The notes under the pieces were generated by a model. It worked only from the letters and a program-made list of their open reading frames with translations, did no database searches and was not told the DNA's origin. Below are positions 25,194 to 33,214 of a stretch of DNA of 64,000 nt, in pieces. This stretch comes from Parazoarcus communis (GTDB taxonomy: Bacteria; Pseudomonadota; Gammaproteobacteria; Burkholderiales; Rhodocyclaceae). The stretch is from positions 1,922,001-1,986,000 of the forward strand of contig NZ_CP022187.1 in assembly GCF_003111645.1 (NCBI RefSeq), given 5' to 3'. The position numbers and the translations under genes were made by a program. Position 1 is the first letter of the stretch; each line of letters starts with the position of its first letter.

Positions 25194-26357
25194 ATGACCC
25201 AGGCTGCAAAACACCTCGTCCTTGCCGGTGGCGGGCATGTGCATCTGTCTGTGCTGGAGATGCTTGCTCAACGCAGACCTGCCGGCCTTGAGACCACGCT
25301 GATCACGCCCGCGCCCTTCCAGAACTATTCCGGCATGCTGCCGGGCTGGATTGCCGGGCACTACACGCTGGATGAGTGTCGCATCGACCTGCGCCCGCTG
25401 GCCGAGGCTGCCGGCGTGCGCCTGATCGTCGGACGCGTCACCGGCATGGACGCTGATCAGCACCGCCTGCACCTCGACGATGGCAGCACGATGGACTACA
25501 GCCTGCTCTCGCTCGACGTCGGCAGCGAGACCGACACCGCGGATCTCGCCGCGCTGGGCGAGCGCCTGCTCCCGGTGAAGCCGCTGGATGATTTCTTCGT
25601 GCAGTGGCCGCTGCTCATGGCCACCGCACTTGAGACGCCGGGCTTTCGCATTAGCGTGATCGGTGGCGGCGCAGCCGGGGTAGAAATCGCGCTCGCGGCA
25701 AGCCACAGATTGCGTGAGGCCGATAGCACGGCACGAATCGACCTGGTCATCTCGGAGACAGGGCTGCTTCCCGGCCATGCTGCGGGCGTCGTCAAGCGCG
25801 CACAGCAAAGTCTCAACAAGGCAGGCATCGGGATCCATCGCGCGCGTGCCCGCGCCAGCGAATCCGGACTGGTGCTTGCCGATGGCACGCAGTTTCCGGC
25901 CGACAAGGTGATTGCCACGACCGGCGCACGGCCACTGGGCTGGCTCGCGCACTGCGGCCTCAAGCTTGACGCGCGCGGCTACATCCTTGTGGATGCCCAC
26001 CACCGCAGCCTGTCCCATGCCGACGTCTTTGCCGCGGGCGACACCTGTGCGCGCGCAGACGTACGCATGGCGCGTTCAGGCGTGCACGCGGTGCACGCGG
26101 GTCCGGTCCTCGCCCGCAACCTGCTGGCAACGATCGAAGGCGGCGACCTGCAAACCTACCAGCCGCGCCGTCGCTCCCTGTACCTGCTGGCCACCGGGCC
26201 CCGGCATGCGATCGCGTCCTGGGGTCGCTGGTCGGCCGAAGGCGCCTGGGTGTGGCGCTGGAAGGACCGCATCGACCGCCGCTTCATGAACCGCTTCGCC
26301 CTGCCCGGCAGCGCCATCAGCGCTGCCACGCCGGCCAGCGCCGAGCGCAAGTGCTAA
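25194..26357 (+). CDS. SelD-N-terminal-like FAD/NAD(P) oxidoreductase
   Basis: A 387-residue pyridine-nucleotide-disulfide-type flavoprotein. It shows the FAD-binding LVLAGGGHVHLSVL at the N-terminus, the family signature PFQNYSGMLPGWIAGHY, an NAD-binding VIGGGAAGVEIAL and a second FAD motif DVFAAGDTC. This pattern fits the family that in many bacteria is fused to the N-terminus of selenophosphate synthetase (SelD). Here it stands alone with no selD nearby. The start at 25194 keeps the FAD motif near the N-terminus; an upstream in-frame ATG at 25140 is less likely. Its electron acceptor is unknown. Confidence 0.8.
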   Translation: MTQAAKHLVLAGGGHVHLSVLEMLAQRRPAGLETTLITPAPFQNYSGMLPGWIAGHYTLDECRIDLRPLAEAAGVRLIVGRVTGMDADQHRLHLDDGSTMDYSLLSLDVGSETDTADLAALGERLLPVKPLDDFFVQWPLLMATALETPGFRISVIGGGAAGVEIALAASHRLREADSTARIDLVISETGLLPGHAAGVVKRAQQSLNKAGIGIHRARARASESGLVLADGTQFPADKVIATTGARPLGWLAHCGLKLDARGYILVDAHHRSLSHADVFAAGDTCARADVRMARSGVHAVHAGPVLARNLLATIEGGDLQTYQPRRRSLYLLATGPRHAIASWGRWSAEGAWVWRWKDRIDRRFMNRFALPGSAISAATPASAERKC

Positions 26358-26392
26358 GCATCCACCCCTGCAGACTCACCATTCGACCCAAC

Positions 26393-26617
26393 ATGTCCGA
26401 AGTCCTCCGCCTCGCCCTCGCACCCGCGATCGTGCGCAATGCGCTGCGCGTCGCCCTCGTTGTGGGCACCATCCTGAACCTGATCAATCAGGGCGCGCCT
26501 CTCATCTCGGGGGAGGCCGTATCCTGGTTTCATGTGTTCCTGAACTATCTGGTGCCCTACTGCGTGTCCAGTTACAGCGCGGCGAGCCACGAACAAGCGC
26601 GCAGACGCGCCCACTGA
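26393..26617 (+). CDS. NrtS-like small nitrate/nitrite transporter
   Basis: A 74-residue membrane protein with two hydrophobic stretches (ALRVALVVGTILNLINQG and a segment ending NYLVPYCVSSYSA) matching the NrtS family of small nitrate/nitrite transporters. It starts 35 bases after the flavoprotein gene and may be in the same transcript. It is followed by palindromic repeat copy 5. Recognition rests on the short conserved INQG and LVPYCVS patterns. Confidence 0.7.
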   Translation: MSEVLRLALAPAIVRNALRVALVVGTILNLINQGAPLISGEAVSWFHVFLNYLVPYCVSSYSAASHEQARRRAH

Positions 26618-26638
26618 TCTGCCAGCAACGAAGCAAAG

Positions 26639-26709
26639 AGAATCAAAGGGGTCAGAGTCGTTTGAAAATTTCAAACGACTCTGACCCCTTTGATTCTGAC
26701 CCCTTTGAT
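26639..26709. repeat. Palindromic repeat copy 5 (REP-like)
   Basis: A 59-base palindrome (26639-26697) with 29-base perfect arms around a single A (26668), shared core and AATCAAA/TTTGATT outer bases as in copy 1. The right edge is duplicated in tandem: TCTGACCCCTTTGAT at 26680-26694 and 26695-26709. It lies between the nrtS-like gene and the symporter gene; the remaining 200 bases to the symporter hold nothing I recognise. Confidence 0.95.
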
Positions 26710-26896
26710 ATTGTCCATTGGGCGCTCCGTAAGGATTTGCGCCGCTCGCGCGACGAAACGCAAACGATCCGTTTGTGGAGCCCCTCATGCAGTATCCCGC
26801 CTCGAACCCGCGCCAGCGCCAGCGCACCTGCGCCCTGCTTGCCGACAATCCGCTACAGCGCGCCAGCGCGACTGCCACCTCGCACAGGGGGAGCGC

Positions 26897-28303
26897 ATGA
26901 GCGGCATGACCGAACTTCAGGGTGTCTTCTTCTGGTCCTTCCTGGTTGTCTTCGGACTGGTGATGTACTGGATCTCGCCGCGCGCACGGGACGAGGCCGG
27001 CTTCTTTCACGGTGCCGACGATGCCGGCAGGCCGGCTTCGCAATGGGCGCTGATGATGAGCGTGTTCATCAGCTGGATCTTTGCCAAGTCGGTCACCAAT
27101 GCCGCGAACCTGGGCGCGGCCTACGGCATTGTCGGCGGGCTGGCCTATGCCGCTTACTGGCTGTCGATCCCGGTGGCCGGCTGGATCATCTACCGCCTGC
27201 GCACCCGCGAAGGGGCGACCGGCATGGTGTCCTTCCTGATCGCAAAGTACGGACGCGGCGCGGCGCTGGCGTTTTCGGCCGCCATCCTGGTGCGGCTGTT
27301 CAACGAAGTGTGGAGCAACACCGCCGTGGTTGGCGGCTACTACGGTGAATCGGGCTCGGGCGCCTTCATCGCCGCAGCGCTGCTGTTCACTGCGTCGGTG
27401 CTGTTCTACAGCCTGAAAGGCGGGTTGCGCAGTTCGATCTTCACCGACGTCATCCAGACGGTGGTGTTCGTGCTCTTTCTCGGCCTGACGCTGCTGTGGG
27501 TCGTGCCGACCCACGGGCCGGTGGCCCTGCTCACCGAAGGCGAGTTTGCGCTCGGTTCGGGCGTCGACCTGCTGCTGGTGGCGGTGCTGCAGGTGCTGTC
27601 CTACCCCTTCCATGACCCGGTGCTGACCGACCGCGCCTTTGTCACCCGCGAGAAAACCATGCTGCGCGCCTTCATCGTGGCCGGCGTGCTCGGCTTTGTC
27701 GCCATCGTGGCCTTCAGCCTGGTGGGCGTGCATGCGCGCCTCGAAGGCATGCCGGTGAGCGGCAACGTGCCGGCGGATGTGGCGCGGGTGCTCGGCGTGG
27801 CGGGCTTCTTCGCGATGGCAGTGGTGATGATCTCGTCGGCAGCATCGACGCTGGACTCCACCTTCACCTCGCTCGCGCGCTCGGTCGCGCATGATCTGCC
27901 GCTGCTGGCCGGACGCGCGAAATTGCTGCGACCGGTGCTGGCGGGGACGATTGCGATGGTGGTGTTTGCGCTGATCGGCAACCTGCCGATGATCGCCGGC
28001 ACCGACATCCTGAAAGCCACCACGATCAGCGGCACCATGGTGATCGGTTTGGCGCCGGTGTTCCTGTTTTCGCGCTGGGTGGGCTATTCGCCGCTGTCCT
28101 TCCACCTCAGCTTCTGGACCGGCATGATCCTTGGCACCTTGCTGGCGGTCGGTGCAATTCCGCCGGGCTGGGCGATTGGCGACGGCAAGTACGCGCTGCT
28201 GCTGGGTACCAACCTCTATGGTCTGGGGCTGTGCATGACCGGCTTCCTGCTGCCGCTGGCTTTCGGCCGTCGCCCGGCGCGCGGCTGCGAAGGCGCGACC
28301 TGA
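26897..28303 (+). CDS. Sodium:solute symporter family protein
   Basis: A 468-residue inner-membrane protein with about 13 hydrophobic segments and the SSS-family pattern (FISWIFAKSVTNAANLGAAYG near the start, the SSAASTLDSTFTSLAR motif around residue 315 typical of the Na+ site). The ATG at 26897 follows GGGGGAGCGC. The family couples Na+ to uptake of sugars, amino acids, acetate, urea and others; the substrate is not evident. The next gene begins 14 bases downstream. Confidence 0.85.
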   Translation: MSGMTELQGVFFWSFLVVFGLVMYWISPRARDEAGFFHGADDAGRPASQWALMMSVFISWIFAKSVTNAANLGAAYGIVGGLAYAAYWLSIPVAGWIIYRLRTREGATGMVSFLIAKYGRGAALAFSAAILVRLFNEVWSNTAVVGGYYGESGSGAFIAAALLFTASVLFYSLKGGLRSSIFTDVIQTVVFVLFLGLTLLWVVPTHGPVALLTEGEFALGSGVDLLLVAVLQVLSYPFHDPVLTDRAFVTREKTMLRAFIVAGVLGFVAIVAFSLVGVHARLEGMPVSGNVPADVARVLGVAGFFAMAVVMISSAASTLDSTFTSLARSVAHDLPLLAGRAKLLRPVLAGTIAMVVFALIGNLPMIAGTDILKATTISGTMVIGLAPVFLFSRWVGYSPLSFHLSFWTGMILGTLLAVGAIPPGWAIGDGKYALLLGTNLYGLGLCMTGFLLPLAFGRRPARGCEGAT

Positions 28304-28317
28304 GGCGCCACACCAGC

Positions 28318-28983
28318 ATGCCGGATACGCCTGCCCCGCCCAGCGCAGACGACAGCGCAACGCCACGGCTGTCGATCATCGTCCCGGTGCTGAACGAGGC
28401 GATGCAGGCGTATGCGCAACTGCGCCTGCTCGCGCCCTTGCGCCGCTGCGGGGTGGAGGTGATCGCAGTCGATGGCGGCAGTACCGACGACACCCTGGCA
28501 GTCGCCCGTCGACACGCCGGGCGCGCGATCACGGTACCGGGGCCACCGGCCCGGCAGTTCAACGTCGCTGCCGCGTTCGCCAGCGCCGAGGTGCTGCTGC
28601 TGACCGGGGCCGGCATCGTGCTGCCCGCCTTCGCCGACCAGCTGATCGACCAGGCCATGCAGGACGACGCCTGCGAGTGGGGACGCATCGACCTGCGCAT
28701 CAGCGGCACACCTTGGCGACGCCTGCTGGCCAGCCTGCCCGATGCCATCACCGGTCGCCATGCCGAACGCGAAGTCGCGGCGCCGCTGTTTGTCAGTCGC
28801 AGGGCCTTCATGGCCGTGGGCGGGATTCCAGCCGACGCGTGCCCCCCGCTGGCGGCGCTCGCGAACCGGCTCCGCGAGGCCGGCTTCAAGGCCACGAGGG
28901 TACGCAAACCCGCACGCGTACGGCGCTCAGCGCAGGCCTCTCCGCCAATGCTACAGTGGCTGGGGAAGCACATCAGAGAATAG
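28318..28983 (+). CDS. Glycosyltransferase family 2, rSAM/selenodomain-associated transferase 2 type
   Basis: A 221-residue GT-A-fold transferase. It begins with LSIIVPVLNEAMQAYAQL and has the donor-binding DGGSTDDTLAVA motif, an ARQFNVAAAFA stretch and a REVAAPLFVSRRAFMAVGG block. This fits the 'transferase 2, rSAM/selenodomain-associated' family. Its expected partners, transferase 1 (32415) and ArsS (30747), lie downstream within 4 kb, separated by an HD-GYP and a dehalogenase gene. Acceptor and donor are unknown. The usual DxD metal motif is not clear in it (TGAGIVLP at that position), which deserves a check. Confidence 0.75.
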   Translation: MPDTPAPPSADDSATPRLSIIVPVLNEAMQAYAQLRLLAPLRRCGVEVIAVDGGSTDDTLAVARRHAGRAITVPGPPARQFNVAAAFASAEVLLLTGAGIVLPAFADQLIDQAMQDDACEWGRIDLRISGTPWRRLLASLPDAITGRHAEREVAAPLFVSRRAFMAVGGIPADACPPLAALANRLREAGFKATRVRKPARVRRSAQASPPMLQWLGKHIRE

Positions 28984-28988
28984 CGCGC

Positions 28989-29900
28989 ATGAGTCTGTTC
29001 GACTATTTCAAACCTCGACGCAAGGTGGCGGACGACAGGTCGGCCCAGATGCTGGCCAGCCTGCTGGTCATGGCCTGGGTTGTCGAGGCGCGGGACCCGT
29101 ACACCGGCGGCCACCTGTGGCGCGTGTCGCGCTATTCGGCCCTGCTCGCGGAGGCGGCCGGCATCAGCGGCGGGGCGCTGGCGCGCATCGAGATTGGCGG
29201 CTTTCTGCACGACCTGGGAAAGATCGGCATTCCGGACGCCATCCTGCGCAAGGCGGACAAGCTCACCGACGACGAATACGCCGTCATCAGGACCCATCCC
29301 GACGTCGGCGCACGCATGCTCGCCGGCCATCCGCTGGCAGCCCTGGTGCGCCCTGCCGTACTGCATCATCACGAGACCCCGGATGGCCACGGCTATCCGC
29401 ACAGACTAGCGGGCGACGCGATCCCACTGGATGGCCGTCTCGTCGGCGTCTGCGACGCCTTCGATGCCATGACCAGCAGCCGCCCGTATCGCAAGAGCAT
29501 GCCGATTGCGCAGGCGCTGGACATCATCCGCAGCCGCCTCGGCACCCAGTTCGATCGGGACCTCGGCGCGCAATTCATCACCCTCGGCGAAGCCGGCCTG
29601 CTCGACCACATCGCCGGGCACAGCGACGAAGGCATTCCGCTGCAGAACTGCGTGATGTGCGGCCCCACCCTCGTGGTGAGGCGGGAGGCACAGGCGGGGG
29701 AAGAGGTGTACTGCCGCTCCTGCGGCGGCGAGTACCACCTAGAGCAAGGTGACGGCGGTCGGCCGCACGCGGTGCCGACCGGGCGCAAGGGCAATCCCGC
29801 GGCGCTTGAGCCCGAGGCCGACACCGATCTCATCTCACGCGTAATTCAAAGCGCAGCCGCGCGCGCACCGGTCGAGGATATGATATCGGCAAATCGCTGA
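28989..29900 (+). CDS. HD-GYP cyclic-di-GMP phosphodiesterase with C-terminal zinc ribbon
   Basis: A 303-residue cytoplasmic protein that should hydrolyse c-di-GMP. The HD-GYP domain covers residues about 15-210 with HDLGKIGIPDAIL, HHHETPDGHGYP and FDAMTSSRPYR, all key metal-binding residues present. Residues about 220-250 add a zinc-ribbon-like pair (CVMCG, CRSCGGEY) not normally part of the catalytic unit. There is no membrane or receiver domain. It starts six bases after the glycosyltransferase stop. Confidence 0.85.
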   Translation: MSLFDYFKPRRKVADDRSAQMLASLLVMAWVVEARDPYTGGHLWRVSRYSALLAEAAGISGGALARIEIGGFLHDLGKIGIPDAILRKADKLTDDEYAVIRTHPDVGARMLAGHPLAALVRPAVLHHHETPDGHGYPHRLAGDAIPLDGRLVGVCDAFDAMTSSRPYRKSMPIAQALDIIRSRLGTQFDRDLGAQFITLGEAGLLDHIAGHSDEGIPLQNCVMCGPTLVVRREAQAGEEVYCRSCGGEYHLEQGDGGRPHAVPTGRKGNPAALEPEADTDLISRVIQSAAARAPVEDMISANR

Positions 29901-29947
29901 GCAGCACCTGAAAGACACTCGCCAACCCCAGGCACGAAGAGGAGACC

Positions 29948-30637
29948 ATGAAAACAGTCAGACTGGATGGCGTCAAAGCCTGCATCTTCGATGCTTATGG
30001 GACCCTGTTCGACGTCTCCAGTGTCGCCCGCGGGGCCGAGACCGCGCTCGGCAACAAGGCGCAGGACGTGCTTGAGCTGTGGCGTGCAAAGCAGCTCCAG
30101 TACACCTGGCTGCGCAGTCTCGCCGGTCACCATGCGGACTTCTGGCAGGTTACCGGGGAAGCGCTCAGCTTTGCGTTGTCGAGCTTCAATCTGGACCGCC
30201 CCGATCTCAAGGTCCAGCTCATGGCCTGCTACATGAGCATCCCGGCCTACCCGGAAGTGAGCGAAACCCTGCAACGGCTCAAGACCGGCGGCATGAAACT
30301 CGCGATCCTGTCCAATGGCTCGCCCGCCATGCTGTCGGCAGCGGTTCACCATGCGGGCCTGAGCGCATTCTTCGACGCAGTCATATCGGTCGAGGAAGTC
30401 GGGGTGTATAAGCCGCACCCGAGCGTCTACGCCTTGCCCGAAAGGCATCTCGGCGTTGGCGCCGATCGCAGCTGTTTCGTCTCGTCCAGCAGCTGGGACG
30501 CGTTTTCAGCGAAGGCTTCCGGCTGTCGGGTGATGTGGTGCAACCGTTTCAGGCAGCCCCCGGAGTGCCTGCCATCGACGCCCGACGGCATGATCGGGGA
30601 TCTCTCAGCGCTCCCGGAAATCGTGCTTGCGCCCTGA
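29948..30637 (+). CDS. Haloacid dehalogenase type II-like hydrolase
   Basis: A 229-residue HAD-superfamily hydrolase. Motif I is IFDAYGTLFD with the nucleophile Asp. Motif II is ILSNGSP and motif III is VYKPHPSVY. The SSSSWDAFSAKASG segment is close to that of (S)-2-haloacid dehalogenases, which convert 2-haloacids to 2-hydroxyacids. An AGGAGACC ribosome site precedes the ATG. Whether it acts on halogenated acids or a phosphate substrate cannot be told from this. Confidence 0.8.
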   Translation: MKTVRLDGVKACIFDAYGTLFDVSSVARGAETALGNKAQDVLELWRAKQLQYTWLRSLAGHHADFWQVTGEALSFALSSFNLDRPDLKVQLMACYMSIPAYPEVSETLQRLKTGGMKLAILSNGSPAMLSAAVHHAGLSAFFDAVISVEEVGVYKPHPSVYALPERHLGVGADRSCFVSSSSWDAFSAKASGCRVMWCNRFRQPPECLPSTPDGMIGDLSALPEIVLAP

Positions 30638-30746
30638 GTTCTGCCGAACCCTGACCCGGATGTAAGGTCACAGCGTCCTTATTCGACTACACGTGCACAG
30701 GGCGATCACGCGAACGGTCGCCGCAATTCACGATACAAGGACATCC

Positions 30747-31715
30747 ATGCACGCCACCCTGCCCCTGCTCCAGGCCACCGCCTTCCCCGCTCTGCGCCGC
30801 GACCGCCTGACCACGCTGCAGGTCAATCTGGGCTATCGCTGCAACCAGACCTGTCTGCACTGCCATGTCAATGCCGGCCCCAACCGTACCGAGATGATGG
30901 ACGCCGAGAATCTCGCGCTCGTCACCCAGGTGATCGAGGCCCGCGGCATCGAGACCATCGACCTCACCGGCGGCGCACCCGAACTGCATCCGGCGTTCCG
31001 CGAAGTGGTCCGTTCGGCGCGGGCACAGGGCGTGAAGGTGATCGATCGCTGCAACCTGACCATCCTGTTTGAACCCGGTCAGGAAGATCTCGGCCAGTTC
31101 CTCGCCGAGCAGCAGGTGGAGGTGGTTGCCTCCCTGCCCTGCTATTCGCTGGAGAACGTCGACAAGCAACGCGGCAAGGGAACCTTTGACAAGAGCATCG
31201 CCGCCCTGCAGGCGCTCAATGCGCAGGGCTACGGCAAACCCGGCACCGGGCTGGTGCTGAACCTTGTCTACAACCCCCAGGGCCCGTCACTGCCCCCCGA
31301 CCAGGTCAGGCTGCAGGCCGACTACAAGCGCGAGCTGTTCGAGCACTTCGGCATCGTCTTCAATGAGCTCTATGCGCTGGCCAACATGCCGATTCAGCGC
31401 TTCGGCTCGATGCTGATCTCGAAGGGGCAGTTCAACACCTACATGAAGCTGCTGAAGACGAACTACAAACACGACAACCTTGCCGGCGTGATGTGTCGCA
31501 GTCTGGTCAGTGTCGACTGGCAGGGCTATCTGTACGACTGCGATTTCAATCAGCAACTGGGTCTCGCCCTGCCCGGCACCTCGATGCCCGTTCGTCCGCA
31601 TCTGCGCGACCTGCTCAAGACCAACCCCGCCGGCGATCCGGTGCGGGTGGCGGACCACTGCTATGGCTGCACCGCCGGCCAGGGCAGCAGTTGTGGCGGC
31701 GCACTCCAGGCCTGA
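30747..31715 (+). CDS. arsS: ArsS-like radical SAM protein (arsenosugar biosynthesis family)
   Basis: A 322-residue radical SAM enzyme with the cluster motif CNQTCLHCHV, a GPNRTEMM segment, TGGAPELHP and a C-terminal cysteine motif (CYGCTAGQGSSCGG). This matches the ArsS family, also called rSAM/selenodomain-associated, proposed to attach a 5'-deoxyadenosyl group to dimethylarsenite. It overlaps the next gene by one base (TGATG). There is no arsM methyltransferase in the window, so an arsenic role is uncertain. The start at 30747 places the cluster motif at the usual distance from the N-terminus. Confidence 0.85.
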   Translation: MHATLPLLQATAFPALRRDRLTTLQVNLGYRCNQTCLHCHVNAGPNRTEMMDAENLALVTQVIEARGIETIDLTGGAPELHPAFREVVRSARAQGVKVIDRCNLTILFEPGQEDLGQFLAEQQVEVVASLPCYSLENVDKQRGKGTFDKSIAALQALNAQGYGKPGTGLVLNLVYNPQGPSLPPDQVRLQADYKRELFEHFGIVFNELYALANMPIQRFGSMLISKGQFNTYMKLLKTNYKHDNLAGVMCRSLVSVDWQGYLYDCDFNQQLGLALPGTSMPVRPHLRDLLKTNPAGDPVRVADHCYGCTAGQGSSCGGALQA

Positions 31716-32407
31716 TGACGATGAAGAAGATCGCTCTCGTCCTCGCCGCGGCGCTGCTGGTCGTGCTGTTCTTCGTGTTCGACCTGCAGCAGCTGCTCAC
31801 GCTGGACGGGCTCAAGGCCGGCATGGACCGCCTGACCGCGCAGCGCGACGCGTCGCCGCTCCTGCTCGGGCTGGCGTATCTGGGCATCTACATCGTGGTC
31901 ACCGCGCTGTCGCTGCCCGGTGCGGTCATCATGACGCTGGCCGGCGGGGCGCTCTTCGGTTTGCTGTGGGGCATGGTGCTGGTGTCCTTTGCATCGACGA
32001 TCGGCGCCACGCTGGCGTTTCTCGCCTCGCGCTACGTGTTGCGCGAGACTGTGCAGGCGCGCTTTGGCGACCGTCTCAAGGCGCTCAACGAGGGGGTGCG
32101 CAAGGATGGCGCCTTCTACCTGTTCACCCTGCGTCTGGTGCCGGTGTTCCCGTTCTTCCTGATCAACCTGCTGATGGGGCTGACACCGATCCGTGCCGCC
32201 ACCTTCTACTGGGTGAGCCAGCTCGGCATGCTCGCGGGCACGCTGGTGTATGTGAACGCCGGTACCCAGCTCGCCCGCATCGACGGTCTTGGCGGCATTG
32301 TGTCGCCCGGCCTGCTGGCCTCGTTCGCGCTGCTTGGCGTGTTTCCGCTGCTTGCCCGGGCGGCGCTCGGCTGGGTGGGGCGTTACCAGGCATGGCGTCA
32401 CGGCTGA
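31715..32407 (+). CDS. TVP38/TMEM64-family (DedA-like) membrane protein
   Basis: A 230-residue inner-membrane protein with five to six hydrophobic segments and the SNARE-associated/DedA core: SLPGAVIMTLAGGALFGLLWG, then a re-entrant-loop region with FTLRLVPVFPFFLINLLMG. Relatives act as lipid scramblases or flippases, and this subgroup often sits beside ArsS. It is translationally coupled to arsS by a one-base overlap and followed after seven bases by transferase 1. Confidence 0.85.
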   Translation: MTMKKIALVLAAALLVVLFFVFDLQQLLTLDGLKAGMDRLTAQRDASPLLLGLAYLGIYIVVTALSLPGAVIMTLAGGALFGLLWGMVLVSFASTIGATLAFLASRYVLRETVQARFGDRLKALNEGVRKDGAFYLFTLRLVPVFPFFLINLLMGLTPIRAATFYWVSQLGMLAGTLVYVNAGTQLARIDGLGGIVSPGLLASFALLGVFPLLARAALGWVGRYQAWRHG

Positions 32408-32414
32408 CAGTGGC

Positions 32415-33062
32415 ATGCAAACGTTGAAACCGACCCGCATCATCATCTTTGCCAAGGCGCCCGTCGCAGGCTACGCCAAGACCCGGCTCATCCCCACGCT
32501 CGGCGCCGACGGAGCAGCGCGGCTTGCGCAGCGCATGCTGACCCACACCGTCGACAACGCGCTGCGCGCCGGACTCGGACCGGTGGAACTGTGTGCGGCC
32601 CCCTCGGCCGCAGATCCGGCCTGGCACGAACTGAACCTGCCACCCAAGCTGCAATGGTCCGGGCAGGGCGAGGGCGATCTTGGGGCCAGAATGGCACGTG
32701 CGGCGTCGCGCGGGCTCGACGCCGGCCTGCCGGTGCTGCTGATCGGAACCGACTGTCCGGCGCTCGACAGCGATGTGCTTCGCACTGCAGCGCAAGCGCT
32801 GACCGATCATGACGCGGCCATCACCCCGACCGCCGACGGCGGCTATGCCTTGCTCGGGCTGAACCGCTTTCACGCCTCGCTGTTCGACAACATGCACTGG
32901 AGTGTGCCCACGGTCGCCACCGAAACCCTCGACCGCATCGGGCGCATCGGCTGGCGCGTCGCCCGGCTCCCGGAACAGCACGACATTGACGAAGCACAGG
33001 ATCTGGAATGGCTGCCGTCGGGCTGGTACGGTAGCGTGCACAGAGTCCCCGCCACGAACTGA
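32415..33062 (+). CDS. rSAM/selenodomain-associated transferase 1 (nucleotidyl/glycosyl-transferase-like)
   Basis: A 215-residue GT-A-fold protein starting IIIFAKAPVAGYAKTRL, the signature of the family named transferase 1, rSAM/selenodomain-associated. It also has LIGTDCPALDSD and ITPTADGGYALLGL. It completes the arsS-TVP38-transferase run, which reads as one operon. Function in this family is not established; a role in building a sugar-linked metabolite is inference from association. Confidence 0.8.
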   Translation: MQTLKPTRIIIFAKAPVAGYAKTRLIPTLGADGAARLAQRMLTHTVDNALRAGLGPVELCAAPSAADPAWHELNLPPKLQWSGQGEGDLGARMARAASRGLDAGLPVLLIGTDCPALDSDVLRTAAQALTDHDAAITPTADGGYALLGLNRFHASLFDNMHWSVPTVATETLDRIGRIGWRVARLPEQHDIDEAQDLEWLPSGWYGSVHRVPATN

Positions 33063-33214
33063 TTCGCCTGCCGTGAGTCTTATTCGCGTCAGTCCCGGCT
33101 GGTAAGCTTGCGGAATTCGACGATCAGGCCGTTTGCCCGTCGCCCCGTCACCCTGTGCCGGGGCTTTTGCAAGCCCGCATCACGCATCGCGCACACTGCA
33201 CTGGAGCACCCGAC

